Positions 43,283 to 52,098 are shown, numbered from the stretch's first letter. The stretch is DNA of 64,000 nucleotides from Sandarakinorhabdus sp. (GCA_020692215.1 JAIMKW010000005.1:248001-312000), one strand, 5' to 3'. The notes: generated by a model not told the origin, from the sequence alone. A program made the numbers and translations.

Positions 43283-44923
43283 ATGACGGATCGGACTTCA
43301 GGTGTGGATCGACGGCAGCTGTTGGGCGGGGCGGCCCTTGCGGGAGCGGGCCTGTTGCTGCCGGCGCGGCTGCGCGCGGCGGTGGCACCACTGGCGGGCT
43401 TTACCCATGGTGTGGCAACGGGTGAGCCGGGCGCCACCGGGATGCTGTTCTGGACCCGCTTCGTCGGCACCGGCCGTCAACCTGTTCCGCTGAAGCTGGA
43501 AGTTTCAACCGACCCGCGCATGGCGCGTGCAAAAGTGGTGGCCGAACTGGAGGCCGACCCATTGCGGGACTGGACTGCGCGCACGACGGTCGGTGGTCTC
43601 GCGCCGGGCCGAGTCTATTATTATCGCTTTCTCGGTCCTTCGAAATCCCGGTCTGCCATCGGCCGCACAAAGACCCTGCCGGAAGGGACTCCGGCTGCCT
43701 GGCGGATGGGTGTGTTTTCCTGTTCCAACCTGCCCTACGGCTGGTTCAACGCCTATGCCCATGCGGTTGCTGCCGACGATATCGATCTGATGGTACACTT
43801 GGGTGACTACATTTATGAATATGCGCGCGGCACCTATCCCGATGCGCGATCTTCGGTTCCCGGCCGGGTGATCGAGCCCGCCGGCGAGACCATCCGGCGC
43901 GAGGACTACTGGGCGCGCTATCGCAGCTATCGCGCAGACCCTGACTTGCAGGCCCTGCATGCGCAGGTTCCTGTAGTGGCCACCTGGGACGACCATGAGA
44001 TCGCCAATGATGCGTGGACCGGCGGTGCCGAAAACCATGGCCGCGACGAAGGGGACTGGGCCGAGCGGCTTGCTGCGGCCAAGGCCGCCTATCGGGACTG
44101 GATGCCGGTTTCGGATGCGGCCTATGCCCGCTATGATATCGGTCGGCTGGCGACCCTGTATCGGCTGGACACGCGGGTGGAGGGCCGTGATCAGCAGCTG
44201 GATCTTGCCGCCGCCATCAAGCGCGGACCCGATACGATGACAGGGATGAAGCGGTTGCGCGACGAGGATTGGGTTGCGGGCGGCCGCCAGTTGCTGGGCT
44301 ATCCGCAGGAGCAGCGGTTGTTCGGGGAACTGCAGGCTGCCGCCAGGCGCGGGGTGCGGTGGCAGGTGCTGGCCCAGCAGGTTGTGATGGGGAAGATCAT
44401 GCTGCCGCAGGGCGCGGCTCAGCTGGCCGGCCCCAAGCCCAGCGCGCAGGTCGCCGCGTTCCTGGGGGCGGCGGAACTGGCGGCCAAGCTGGGTTTGCCG
44501 CTGAACTTCGATGCTTGGGATGGCTATCCCGCCGCGCGGGCGCGCCTGCTGTCGGCGGCTCAGAACAACGGGGTGGATCTGGTGGTGCTGGCTGGCGACA
44601 GCCACAACGCCTGGGCCAGCGATCTGGTGAACGATGGCCGGCCGGCCGGCGTTGAGTTTGCCGGGCATTCCGTATCGTCGCCGGGCTTTGAGACCTATCT
44701 GGCGGCGCCGCCTTCAGACGTTGCGAGCGCATTGATGCAGGCGAACCCGACGCTGAAATGGGCGGATACAGGCCAGCGCGGTTACATGCAGGTGACGCTG
44801 ACCCCTGCCGAAGCGGTTTGCGAATGGCGCTTCACGGCATCGGTGAAGGCCCGCTCTTCGAAACTCGTCGGCATGACGCGCGGCCGGGCCGGGGCCGGCC
44901 AGCGGAGGCTGGTAATGGGATGA
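43283..44923 (+). CDS. Alkaline phosphatase D (PhoD) family protein
   Basis: A 546-residue metallophosphatase with a Tat-type signal ([22 protein letters not shown]). The PhoD N-terminal domain starts at [20 protein letters not shown]. The metal-centre motifs are [35 protein letters not shown] and [14 protein letters not shown], and [12 protein letters not shown] follows near the C-terminus. PhoD enzymes are Ca/Fe-dependent phosphodiesterases/phosphomonoesterases exported folded. The C-terminal codons lie in a 27-bp tandem duplication that extends past the stop. Likely periplasmic phosphate scavenging. Confidence 0.88.
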   Translation: MTDRTSGVDRRQLLGGAALAGAGLLLPARLRAAVAPLAGFTHGVATGEPGATGMLFWTRFVGTGRQPVPLKLEVSTDPRMARAKVVAELEADPLRDWTARTTVGGLAPGRVYYYRFLGPSKSRSAIGRTKTLPEGTPAAWRMGVFSCSNLPYGWFNAYAHAVAADDIDLMVHLGDYIYEYARGTYPDARSSVPGRVIEPAGETIRREDYWARYRSYRADPDLQALHAQVPVVATWDDHEIANDAWTGGAENHGRDEGDWAERLAAAKAAYRDWMPVSDAAYARYDIGRLATLYRLDTRVEGRDQQLDLAAAIKRGPDTMTGMKRLRDEDWVAGGRQLLGYPQEQRLFGELQAAARRGVRWQVLAQQVVMGKIMLPQGAAQLAGPKPSAQVAAFLGAAELAAKLGLPLNFDAWDGYPAARARLLSAAQNNGVDLVVLAGDSHNAWASDLVNDGRPAGVEFAGHSVSSPGFETYLAAPPSDVASALMQANPTLKWADTGQRGYMQVTLTPAEAVCEWRFTASVKARSSKLVGMTRGRAGAGQRRLVMG

Positions 44924-44951
44924 AGCCAGCGAAGGCTGGTGATGGGATAGG
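44899..44951. repeat. 27-bp imperfect tandem duplication at the phoD-like stop
   Basis: Unit one starts CCAGCGGAGGCTGGTAATGG (44899-44925) and unit two starts CCAGCGAAGGCTGGTGATGG (44926-44951). The first copy contains the stop codon of the phoD-like gene; the second lies just after it. Each copy contains a CCAGC...GCTGG inverted repeat, so each could fold as a small hairpin. Confidence 0.7.
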
Positions 44952-44993
44952 GACGGTTGCGGACGCTGGATTTGAAGGCTAGGCCCCGGCCGC

Positions 44994-46310
44994 ATGATCA
45001 CGCGTTATTCCCGCCCCGAAATGGTGGCCATCTGGTCCGCCGAGAGCAAGTTTCGCATCTGGTTCGAGATCGAGGCGCATGCGACCGAAGCGCTGGCCCG
45101 GCTGGGCGTGGTGCCGCAATCTGCCGCCGACGCGCTTTGGGCTTGGTGGGCAACGAAACCGGCAATCGACGTGGCCGCGATCGACGCGATCGAGGCGGTG
45201 ACGAAGCATGATGTGATCGCCTTCCTGACCTGGGTTGCCGAGCAGGTGGGAGAGGAAGCCCGCTTCATGCACCAGGGGATGACCTCTTCAGACGTGCTGG
45301 ATACCTGCCTTGCGGTGCAGCTTGCGATGGCGACCGATATCCTGCTGGCCGATATGGATGCCTTGCTGGCTGCCATCAAAAAGCGCGCCATGGAGCACAA
45401 ATTCACACCTACCATCGGCCGCAGCCACGGCATCCACGCAGAGCCGGTGACATTCGGCTTCAAGCTGGCGCAGGCTTATGCGGAGTTCGACCGATGCCGG
45501 CAGCGGCTGGTGGCGGCGCGCGCGGAAATTGCCACTTGCGCGATTTCCGGTGCGGTGGGCACATTTGCCAACATCGATCCGCGCGTGGAAGCGCATGTGG
45601 CGGCAAAGATGGGGCTGGTGGCCGAGCCGATTTCCACCCAGGTGATCCCGCGTGACCGGCATGCCATGTATTTTGCCGTGCTGGGCGTGGTTGCATCGTC
45701 TGTCGAGCGGCTGGCAACCGAAGTGCGCCACCTGCAGCGCACAGAGGTTCTGGAAGCCGAGGAATATTTCGCGCCGGGGCAGAAAGGCTCGTCGGCGATG
45801 CCGCACAAGCGCAACCCCGTGCTGACAGAGAATCTGACCGGCCTTGCGCGGCTTGTGCGATCGGCCGTGACGCCAGCGATGGAGAATGTGGCGTTGTGGC
45901 ACGAGCGCGACATTTCCCACTCGTCTGTCGAGCGCGGGATCGCGCCGGATGCCACCGTCACGCTGGATTTTGCGCTCGCGCGGCTGACAGGCGTGGTCGA
46001 CAAGCTGCTGATCTACCCCGAGCGCATGGCGAAGAACCTGCACCGCATGGGCGGCCTCATCCATTCGCAGCGGGTTTTGCTGGCGCTGACGCAGGCGGGC
46101 GTTTCTCGGGAAGACAGTTACCGCATCGTGCAGCGCAACGCGATGAAAGTGTGGGAATCGGATGGCGCGCTGCAATTGCGCGACCTGTTGGGCGCAGACC
46201 CGGATGTGTCTGCGCGGCTGAGCCCGGCTCAGCTGGATGGGCTGTTCACGCTGGATCATCATTTTGCGCGGATCGATGCGATTTTCGACAGGGTGTTTGG
46301 CGCCGGCTGA
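44994..46310 (+). CDS. purB: Adenylosuccinate lyase
   Basis: Lyase of 438 residues acting twice in purine synthesis: on SAICAR and on adenylosuccinate. The fumarase/aspartase superfamily signature GSSAMPHKRNP is present, and the HxxR-like GRSHGIHAEPVTFG segment carries a catalytic His. The start MITRYSRPEMVAIWS is typical. Downstream is 193 bp of intergenic DNA holding the control region of the next PEP-CTERM gene. Confidence 0.95.
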   Translation: MITRYSRPEMVAIWSAESKFRIWFEIEAHATEALARLGVVPQSAADALWAWWATKPAIDVAAIDAIEAVTKHDVIAFLTWVAEQVGEEARFMHQGMTSSDVLDTCLAVQLAMATDILLADMDALLAAIKKRAMEHKFTPTIGRSHGIHAEPVTFGFKLAQAYAEFDRCRQRLVAARAEIATCAISGAVGTFANIDPRVEAHVAAKMGLVAEPISTQVIPRDRHAMYFAVLGVVASSVERLATEVRHLQRTEVLEAEEYFAPGQKGSSAMPHKRNPVLTENLTGLARLVRSAVTPAMENVALWHERDISHSSVERGIAPDATVTLDFALARLTGVVDKLLIYPERMAKNLHRMGGLIHSQRVLLALTQAGVSREDSYRIVQRNAMKVWESDGALQLRDLLGADPDVSARLSPAQLDGLFTLDHHFARIDAIFDRVFGAG

Positions 46311-46382
46311 TTTCGTGCAGGCATGCTTTTCCGTGCTTAACAGCGCCAAAGTGCCGCTTTGCAGCATGAACAGCGTTAATGG

Positions 46383-46399
46383 TGTAAAATTACTTTACA
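46383..46399 (+). promoter_or_regulatory. 17-bp palindrome, putative enhancer (UAS) of the PEP-CTERM gene at 46504
   Basis: TGTAAAATTACTTTACA is a perfect palindrome of TGTAAA and TTTACA around five bases. It lies 50 bp before the sigma-54 promoter at 46450 and matches the sites at 37972 and 47340. Confidence 0.65.
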
Positions 46400-46449
46400 G
46401 ATTGGCAATCGGCGGTGGCGTAAGCCACTGATTCAGTGTGGGCGGAAAC

Positions 46450-46467
46450 TTGGCATAGGACTTGCAT
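46450..46467 (+). promoter_or_regulatory. Sigma-54 (RpoN) -24/-12 promoter
   Basis: TTGGCATAGGACTTGCAT has GG and GC ten bases apart and nearly the consensus TTGGCACG-N4-TTGCAT. It lies 36 bases before the PEP-CTERM start codon. Confidence 0.72.
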
Positions 46468-46503
46468 GGCGGTTGGGGCAATTATTGCACCTAGGAGGAA
46501 CGT

Positions 46504-47160
46504 ATGAACTTCAAGCTTATCCTGCCGCTCGCTGCCATTGCCAGCTTCGGCCTCATGTCGGCGGCCAACGCAGCCATCGTGATCACCGAGGATTCCGGCA
46601 ACCTGGCCGCTTTCTCGTACAACATCGATGATGAGAGCCGCGTCATCAACATCTTCGAAACCTGGGGCCCCGGCACGCTGGAGTCGGTTGTCCTGAAGTT
46701 CGAAGGTTGGGACTACAACCGCGAATCATGGACGGTGAACAAGTATGTCACCAACATGACCGGTTCCGAGTGGACCAGTTTCTCGAACGAGCTGCTGAAT
46801 GCCGACAAGGCGGGTTCGCCCGACGATGACGGCCTGAGCTTCGCACAGTTCGGCGTTCCCGAGCGTCCGCGGGAATCGGATGTGTTCACGACCGTGGTTG
46901 CTGATGAGCTCGCCGACCGCGACTACCTCATCTTCAGCGACGGCCTGGTTGCAAGCGGCTCCGACGTTTTCATGACCTTCGGTCTGACGGCGCGCCGTGA
47001 TGGCGATGCTGACAACGTCAACCCCTTCTACCTGCGTCAGTCGGAAACGCTGGCTGCTGTGCCTGAGCCTGCCAGCTGGGCAATGCTGATCACCGGTTTC
47101 GGCCTGGTCGGCTTCTCGATGCGCCGTCGGCGCTCGACGATGGCTTCGGTTGCCGCCTGA
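46504..47160 (+). CDS. PEPxxWA-CTERM exported protein (paralogue A)
   Basis: A 218-residue secreted protein. The signal peptide is LILPLAAIASFGLMSAANA. The body begins AIVITEDSGNLAAFSYNIDDESR and contains GWDYNRESWTVNKYVTN, SPDDDGLSFAQFGVPERPR and TFGLTARRDG. The tail is PEPASWAMLITGFGLVGF then RRRR, an exosortase sorting signal. AGGAGG sits six bases before ATG 46504. It is about 60 percent alike by eye to the next gene. The body has no family that I recognise. A sigma-54 promoter and UAS precede it, and a strong terminator follows. Confidence 0.88.
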   Translation: MNFKLILPLAAIASFGLMSAANAAIVITEDSGNLAAFSYNIDDESRVINIFETWGPGTLESVVLKFEGWDYNRESWTVNKYVTNMTGSEWTSFSNELLNADKAGSPDDDGLSFAQFGVPERPRESDVFTTVVADELADRDYLIFSDGLVASGSDVFMTFGLTARRDGDADNVNPFYLRQSETLAAVPEPASWAMLITGFGLVGFSMRRRRSTMASVAA

Positions 47161-47182
47161 TCATCTGATCATAAGAAAAAGG

Positions 47183-47216
47183 AAGGCGGGGCCAGAAATG
47201 GCCCCGCCTTTTTTTT
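47183..47216 (+). terminator. Intrinsic terminator after paralogue A
   Basis: AAGGCGGGGCC / GGCCCCGCCTT forms a perfect 11-bp stem with a 6-base loop, followed by a run of eight T (including two from the stem). It separates paralogue A from paralogue B, so each has its own transcription unit. Confidence 0.88.
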
Positions 47217-47339
47217 GTTCGATCCGCAATGGCGAGCGGACCATGGACGGGAAAATGCCAGGAAACGGGCTCGATCTGCTTGCGGAAACTGTCCGAAAAT
47301 GGGCACTTTCGCTGCACTGCACCCTGAACCAGCCAGGAG

Positions 47340-47356
47340 TGTAAAAAAGTCTTACA
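47340..47356 (+). promoter_or_regulatory. 17-bp palindrome, putative enhancer (UAS) of the PEP-CTERM gene at 47464
   Basis: TGTAAAAAAGTCTTACA pairs TGTAA with TTACA around seven bases. It is 51 bp before the sigma-54 promoter at 47408. A weak further match (TGTCCGAAAATGGGCAC) lies at 47290-47306 but lacks the right arm. Confidence 0.62.
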
Positions 47357-47407
47357 CGCCACGCAGCGCGAAAATAGGCAACTTATTGTTAAATAATGTT
47401 ATTTATC

Positions 47408-47425
47408 TTGGCACGGGTCTTGCAT
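47408..47425 (+). promoter_or_regulatory. Sigma-54 (RpoN) -24/-12 promoter, consensus
   Basis: TTGGCACGGGTCTTGCAT matches the RpoN consensus TTGGCACG-N4-TTGCAT exactly in its conserved positions. It lies 38 bases upstream of the PEP-CTERM start codon. Confidence 0.85.
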
Positions 47426-47463
47426 GATCGGGTTGGGTCAACCGTTTAAGCCAAGGATTTCTC

Positions 47464-48108
47464 ATGATTTTCAAGATAGTAGTTCCTCTTGTGGCCAGCC
47501 TCGCTTTCGCAAGTGCGTCAAATGCCGTTGTGATCACGCCCGAGCCGGGCAGCAACCTGATCGATTTCAGCTTCCTGGTGGATCAGGACAGCCGCACCAT
47601 CGACATCTATGAAACCTTCGGGCCCGACACGGCTTCGCAGATCATCCTGCGATTTGAAGATTGGGCTTTTGGTGCCCGGTCGTGGACGATCAACAAATAT
47701 GTGACCAACCAGACCGGTGGCGACTGGAACAGCTTCTCGCACGAGCTGCTGCAATCCGACAAGAGCGGCTCGGTCGATGATGATGGCCTGAGCTTCGCCC
47801 AGTTCGGCATTCCGATGCGCCCGCGCCAGTCCGACGCCTTTGCCAATGTGACGGCCGACGAGAACGCCGCGCGTGACTATCTGTTCTTCGATGATGGCGT
47901 TGTGCTCAACGGGCAAACCGCATGGTTCAGCTTCGGGCTGACGGCGCGTCGTGATACGCAGCAGACGAATGTCTTCTTCCTCCGCCAGTCGGAGTTTCTC
48001 GACGTGGTGCCTGAGCCTGCCACTTGGGCGATGCTCCTGACCGGCTTCGGAATGGTTGGCTTTTCCCTGCGCCGCCGCCGCATGGTTCTGACCTCCGTCA
48101 GCGCCTGA
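47464..48108 (+). CDS. PEPxxWA-CTERM exported protein (paralogue B)
   Basis: A 214-residue secreted protein closely related to the preceding gene: shared blocks include VVITPEPGSNLIDFSFLVDQ, RSWTINKYVTNQTGGDW, SVDDDGLSFAQFGIPMRPRQ and FGLTARRDTQQTN. A signal peptide (KIVVPLVASLAFASASNAV) leads and the tail is PEPATWAMLLTGFGMVGF then RRRR. Its body differs at Asn/Asp-rich positions only. The gene has its own consensus sigma-54 promoter and UAS and its own terminator. It is convergent with the next gene. Confidence 0.88.
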   Translation: MIFKIVVPLVASLAFASASNAVVITPEPGSNLIDFSFLVDQDSRTIDIYETFGPDTASQIILRFEDWAFGARSWTINKYVTNQTGGDWNSFSHELLQSDKSGSVDDDGLSFAQFGIPMRPRQSDAFANVTADENAARDYLFFDDGVVLNGQTAWFSFGLTARRDTQQTNVFFLRQSEFLDVVPEPATWAMLLTGFGMVGFSLRRRRMVLTSVSA

Positions 48109-48128
48109 TCTTCGTTATTGCGGATTTG

Positions 48129-48161
48129 AAGGGGCGGGGCCGGAAACGGCTCCGCCCTTTT
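48129..48161 (+). terminator. Intrinsic terminator after paralogue B
   Basis: GGGCGGGGCCG and CGGCTCCGCCC form an 11-bp stem (one G-U) with a GAAA loop and a TTTT tail. The stem lies between the convergent PEP-CTERM and AIM24-like genes and may stop transcription from both sides. Confidence 0.75.
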
Positions 48162-49851
48162 AGATTCCAAAGGCTTTCAACGCCGCATCGAAAGCGCCCT
48201 CAAAGCCCTTCTTCACGGCCCCGCCGCGCCGGCCGGCCATCGGCGCCTCTTCCGCCACCAGCAAACCCTCTCCGGCGGCGACCATGTCCTTCAGCAGGGC
48301 TTCCTTGCCGAACAGGTAGGGCAGGAAGGTCTGGGTGCGGGTGGCCGTGTAGGCGAGGCCCGGGCTGAAGCCGATCAGCTGGTCCTGGCCGATGATGCGG
48401 CCGGCTTCGGCGGGTTCAAATCTGACACCGCGGCCGCCTTTGAGAATAAGCGTTGCGGGCCCGTGGAACGCGAGGAACCGCAGCTGCCAGGTGAGCCAGG
48501 CATTCAGCGTTCCAAGCCGCCAGTGGCTGGTGATCCGCAGCGGGGCCGACCTTGGCTGCAAGACCCCCGCAAGAGCGCGCGGCTGGAGCACCATGCTGGT
48601 GCCGGCAGGTATGTCCAGCAGAGCCACTTCGGCAAAAGGATCGTTACGGGCGGACACAGTGACACTATCCTCTGGGCCACCACGGATTCGCATCAGAAAC
48701 CATAGTCCTGACGCAAGGCTGGTGAGTGGAAAGGCCTTGTCGAGAAATATCTGTGTCGCCTTTTCGCCGCCCTGCGAGGATGTCTGTTCATAGCCCTGCT
48801 TCACCAGCAGTTCGGTATGGGGCGACAGGCGAATGGATTTCGAGACGCCCGAACCAGTGCCGGGGAGGGGGATCGGAACGCCGGGCTCCAGCAGGCGGAT
48901 GGCACCGCGCCCGGTCGCGATCGGGGCGAGCACCCAGTAGAAGAGCGTGCGGATGGCAAAGGGGGTCAGGACAATGGCCAGCAGTGTGAAGAAGGCTGGC
49001 CTGAGCAGGTCTGCGATGCCGAGGCGTTGATACCAGCGCCGCGCTTCGCGCTCTGCAGTCGCTTCAAGACGCTCGGTCTGGTTGTGGGTGGCCGCGGCCA
49101 GGGGGGCAAGCTGCGCGCGCAAGCCGTCTGTCGCGATTGCGGGCACGTCGAGATCCTGAACAGCGCCGATCTTGTCGCGCAGCATGAAGAGGCGTTCGAG
49201 ATCGTCCCTGACGCCCTGCCTTTCAGCGCGATTTGCCGCTTGCCGATCCTTGATCGCCCGCTTCAGGTCAACCACCCGAAGGCCCTCCAGCGCATACTGC
49301 TCTGCCAGCGGACGTGCCTCCAGCGCGCGGAGATCATCGGCATCGTCCAGATAGGCTTGGCCGAGTTTTTGCAGTTCGGCCTGCTTCTCCCGAGTCTGCG
49401 CCTCCAGCGTGAGGGCTGCTCCCTGGCTGGCAAGGTTTTTCCTCAGCGATTCGAGAAAGGCGATTTCCTGCCGCAGCCCTTCGGCATCGATCCGGTTGCG
49501 GAAATCGGCAACGATCGCGTCTTGCGGTGCAGTCAGGAGTGCCAGTGGATCAAGGCCAGGTTCGGGCAGGGTGGCCAATTCGCGCCGGGCCGCTGCAAGG
49601 CGCAGATCGACCGCTTCCACTGAACGCCGCTGTGCAGCCTCAAGCCCTGTAACAGCCTCATTCTGCCTGGCGGCGACTATGGCGTCGAGCTTCGCCTGAG
49701 CACTTTCCATGCTGGCAACGGAAGCCTTGAGGCTGGCGGCATTGCGCGCGGACTTCTGATATTGGGTGTAGCCGATAAGGGCTGCCACGATCAGGACAAA
49801 CAGCAGCGCGTGCCGGGCGATCCAGCCGAACAGAAGGGCGATATGGGTCAC
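48160..49851 (-). CDS. Membrane protein with coiled coil and AIM24-like C-terminal domain
   Basis: A 563-residue protein. A transmembrane helix (about 2-26) is followed by a long charged helical region (about 40-260) that should form a coiled coil, and a second transmembrane pair at about 268-305 (RPAFFTLLAIVLTPFAIRTLFYWVLAPIA). The C-terminal 200 residues are beta-rich; FHGPATLILKGGRGVRFEP and GEGLLVAEE weakly resemble AIM24-family folds. Function unknown. I used GTG 49851; TTG 49887 is also in frame and would add 12 residues. Convergent with PEP-CTERM paralogue B and divergent from ffh. Confidence 0.65.
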   Translation of the reverse strand: MTHIALLFGWIARHALLFVLIVAALIGYTQYQKSARNAASLKASVASMESAQAKLDAIVAARQNEAVTGLEAAQRRSVEAVDLRLAAARRELATLPEPGLDPLALLTAPQDAIVADFRNRIDAEGLRQEIAFLESLRKNLASQGAALTLEAQTREKQAELQKLGQAYLDDADDLRALEARPLAEQYALEGLRVVDLKRAIKDRQAANRAERQGVRDDLERLFMLRDKIGAVQDLDVPAIATDGLRAQLAPLAAATHNQTERLEATAEREARRWYQRLGIADLLRPAFFTLLAIVLTPFAIRTLFYWVLAPIATGRGAIRLLEPGVPIPLPGTGSGVSKSIRLSPHTELLVKQGYEQTSSQGGEKATQIFLDKAFPLTSLASGLWFLMRIRGGPEDSVTVSARNDPFAEVALLDIPAGTSMVLQPRALAGVLQPRSAPLRITSHWRLGTLNAWLTWQLRFLAFHGPATLILKGGRGVRFEPAEAGRIIGQDQLIGFSPGLAYTATRTQTFLPYLFGKEALLKDMVAAGEGLLVAEEAPMAGRRGGAVKKGFEGAFDAALKAFGI

Positions 49852-49909
49852 AAGGGCTGGAATGCATGGCCCCGGGGAAAGCCGCAAGGGGCAGGCTGGT
49901 TGACTTTCA

Positions 49910-49944
49910 GAGCTTGTGGCGCGATAGCCGCGAGCTTGTAGCGC
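49910..49944. repeat. Direct repeat GAGCTTGT(G/A)GCGC
   Basis: The 13-mer occurs at 49910-49922 and at 49932-49944 with one difference. It lies in the divergent region between the AIM24-like gene and ffh and could be a regulator site; no other evidence supports that. Confidence 0.3.
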
Positions 49945-50083
49945 CCGGGATTTGAGTCTTGAGCGTCCATGGATGCACGTCGGTCAGCGAAGGTTCGCCC
50001 ACCGGCGTGTTTTGCGTTGTGGTTTTTGAGGTCGAGTTTTTTTGGTAAGGTGAAGCGCTGCTGATGCCCGGGATGACTGCCTG

Positions 50084-51523
50084 ATGTTCGAGAGCCTGTC
50101 AGAACGCCTTGCCGGCGTGTTCGACAAGCTGCGCGGGCGTGGCGCGCTCAACGAGCTTGAGGTGCGCGCCGCGATGCGCGAGGTGCGCGTGGCGCTGCTG
50201 GAAGCCGATGTTGCGCTTCCTGTTGTCAAGGATTTCATCGACCGCGCGACCGAGCGGGCCGTTGGCGCGGAAGTGCTTCGCTCGGTTACGCCCGGCCAGC
50301 AGGTTGTCAAGATCGTCAATGATGCGCTGGTGGAAACGCTTGGCAGCGAGGCGGTCGATCTTGATCTGAGTGTTTCGCCGCCGGCTGTCATTATGATGGT
50401 GGGCCTGCAAGGGTCCGGGAAAACCACGACGACGGCGAAGCTGGCGAAGCTGCTGAAGGAAAAGCGCGGCAAGAAGGTTATGATGGCGTCGCTCGACGTC
50501 AATCGGCCGGCTGCGCAGGAGCAGTTGAAGGTGCTGGGCGAGCAGGTTGGCGTGGCGACGCTGCCGATCATGGCCGGACAGCAGCCGACGGATATCGCCA
50601 GGCGCGCCTTGCAGGCAGCCAAGCTTCAGGGCTTCGATGTGCTGATGCTGGATACCGCGGGTCGGCTGCATGTCGATCAGGCGCTGATGGCGGAAATGAA
50701 GGCGGTTTCGCAGGCCTCGACACCGGCGGAAACGCTGCTGGTCGTTGATGCGCTGACCGGGCAGGATGCCGTGAATGTCGCCGAGAATTTCGGTGCGCAG
50801 GTGCCGCTGACCGGCGTGGTGCTGACGCGGATGGATGGCGACGCGCGCGGCGGTGCAGCGCTTTCGATGCGCTTCATCACCGGCAAGCCGATCAAGTTTG
50901 TCGGCACCGGTGAAAAGATCGATGCGCTTGAGCAATTCCACCCTGAGCGCGCCGCCGGGCGGATCCTGGGCATGGGCGATGTCGTCAGCCTGGTGGAGCG
51001 GGCGGCGGAATCCATCGACATGGCCGAGGCCGAGGCCATGGCGGCCAAGCTCGCCAAGGGCAAGTTCGATCTGAATGATCTTCGTCAGCAGTTCCAGCAG
51101 ATGAAGAAGATGGGCGGGCTGGGGGCGTTGGCCAAGATGCTGCCGGGCATGGGCAAGGCCCAGGAGGCGATGGACAAGGGCAAGATCAACGACAAGTCGG
51201 TCGCCCGGCTGGAAGCGATCATCCTGTCGATGACCCCACGGGAGCGCGCCAAGCCCGAGGTTCTGAATGCGCGGCGCAAGATACGCGTGGCGAAAGGTGC
51301 GGGCGTGACGGTTCAGGAGGTGAACAAGCTTCTGAAGATGCATGCCGACATGGAAACCGCGATGAAGCGGCTGAAGAAGATGGGCGGCCTTGGCGCCCTT
51401 GCCGGCATGTTCGGCGGGGGTGGCGGGGTGCCCGGTATGCCGGGCGGGCCGGGGGAGATGCCGGCGCTGCCGCCGGGCATGTTGCCCCCGAAGCTGCCCG
51501 GTGGGTTCAAGTTCAAACGATAG
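50084..51523 (+). CDS. ffh: Signal recognition particle protein Ffh (SRP54)
   Basis: GTPase that binds signal sequences and 4.5S RNA to direct inner-membrane proteins to FtsY and SecYEG. The 479-residue protein has the N domain, the G domain with GLQGSGKTTTTAKLA, DVNRPAA, DTAGRLH and TRMDGDARGGAALS, and a C-terminal M domain rich in Met and Gly (MKKMGGLGALAKMLPGMG). The tail is a Pro/Gly-rich extension of about 40 residues. No ffs gene is seen in this window. It leads into rpsP after 24 bases, the usual arrangement. Confidence 0.96.
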   Translation: MFESLSERLAGVFDKLRGRGALNELEVRAAMREVRVALLEADVALPVVKDFIDRATERAVGAEVLRSVTPGQQVVKIVNDALVETLGSEAVDLDLSVSPPAVIMMVGLQGSGKTTTTAKLAKLLKEKRGKKVMMASLDVNRPAAQEQLKVLGEQVGVATLPIMAGQQPTDIARRALQAAKLQGFDVLMLDTAGRLHVDQALMAEMKAVSQASTPAETLLVVDALTGQDAVNVAENFGAQVPLTGVVLTRMDGDARGGAALSMRFITGKPIKFVGTGEKIDALEQFHPERAAGRILGMGDVVSLVERAAESIDMAEAEAMAAKLAKGKFDLNDLRQQFQQMKKMGGLGALAKMLPGMGKAQEAMDKGKINDKSVARLEAIILSMTPRERAKPEVLNARRKIRVAKGAGVTVQEVNKLLKMHADMETAMKRLKKMGGLGALAGMFGGGGGVPGMPGGPGEMPALPPGMLPPKLPGGFKFKR

Positions 51524-51547
51524 ATATCAGGTAAGGACAACAGAAAC

Positions 51548-52093
51548 ATGGCAATTGCAATTCGTCTCACGCGCGGTGGCGCCAAGAAGCGCCCCGTTTA
51601 TCGCATCGTGGTGGCCGACAGCCGCGCCCCGCGCGATGGCCGTTTCATCGAAAAGCTGGGCACCTACAATCCGCTGCTGCCCAAGGATTCGGCCGAGCGC
51701 GTGACGCTGGACACCGAGCGGGCGAAGCATTGGCTTTCGGTCGGCGCGCAGCCTTCCGACCGGGTGGCCCGGTTTCTGGATGCTGCTGGCCTGCTGACGC
51801 GGACGCAAAAGGTGAACCTGAAGAAGGGAGAGCCTGGCGCCAAGGCGAAAGAGCGCACCGAAATGCGCGCCCAGAAGCTGGCCGAAGCCGAGGAAGCTGC
51901 AGCTGAAGCCGCCGCTGCACCGGTTGTGGAAGAAGCCGTGGCGGATGAAGTGGCTGTCGAAGAAGCTGCTCCCGAAGAAGCTGCTGTCGAACAGGTCGCA
52001 GTTGAACCTGCCGTCGAAGCGCCGGCTGCTGAAGCGCCCGCCGCTGAAGCAGTTGTGCCGGAAGAGCCAGCCGCCGAGAAGGCCGAGGGCTGA
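51548..52093 (+). CDS. rpsP: Ribosomal protein bS16 with long acidic C-terminal tail
   Basis: Small-subunit protein important for 30S assembly. Residues 1-80 are the conserved S16 fold ([33 protein letters not shown]). The protein is 181 residues, about twice the minimal S16. The last 85 are Ala/Glu/Val/Pro-rich and built of short repeats ([13 protein letters not shown]), probably disordered; similar but shorter tails are common in alphaproteobacteria. It begins the rpsP-rimM-trmD-rplS operon. Confidence 0.95.
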   Translation: MAIAIRLTRGGAKKRPVYRIVVADSRAPRDGRFIEKLGTYNPLLPKDSAERVTLDTERAKHWLSVGAQPSDRVARFLDAAGLLTRTQKVNLKKGEPGAKAKERTEMRAQKLAEAEEAAAEAAAAPVVEEAVADEVAVEEAAPEEAAVEQVAVEPAVEAPAAEAPAAEAVVPEEPAAEKAEG

Positions 52094-52098
52094 GGCCG

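Noticed and set aside
46402..46420. A TTGGCA sequence resembling a second sigma-54 -24 element
   Set aside because: There is no GC pair ten bases downstream of the GG, so it lacks the -12 element; the promoter at 46450 is complete.
47290..47306. TGTCCGAAAATGGGCAC as an additional activator site
   Set aside because: It shares the left half with the other sites but not the TTACA right half, so it is not counted as a fourth site.
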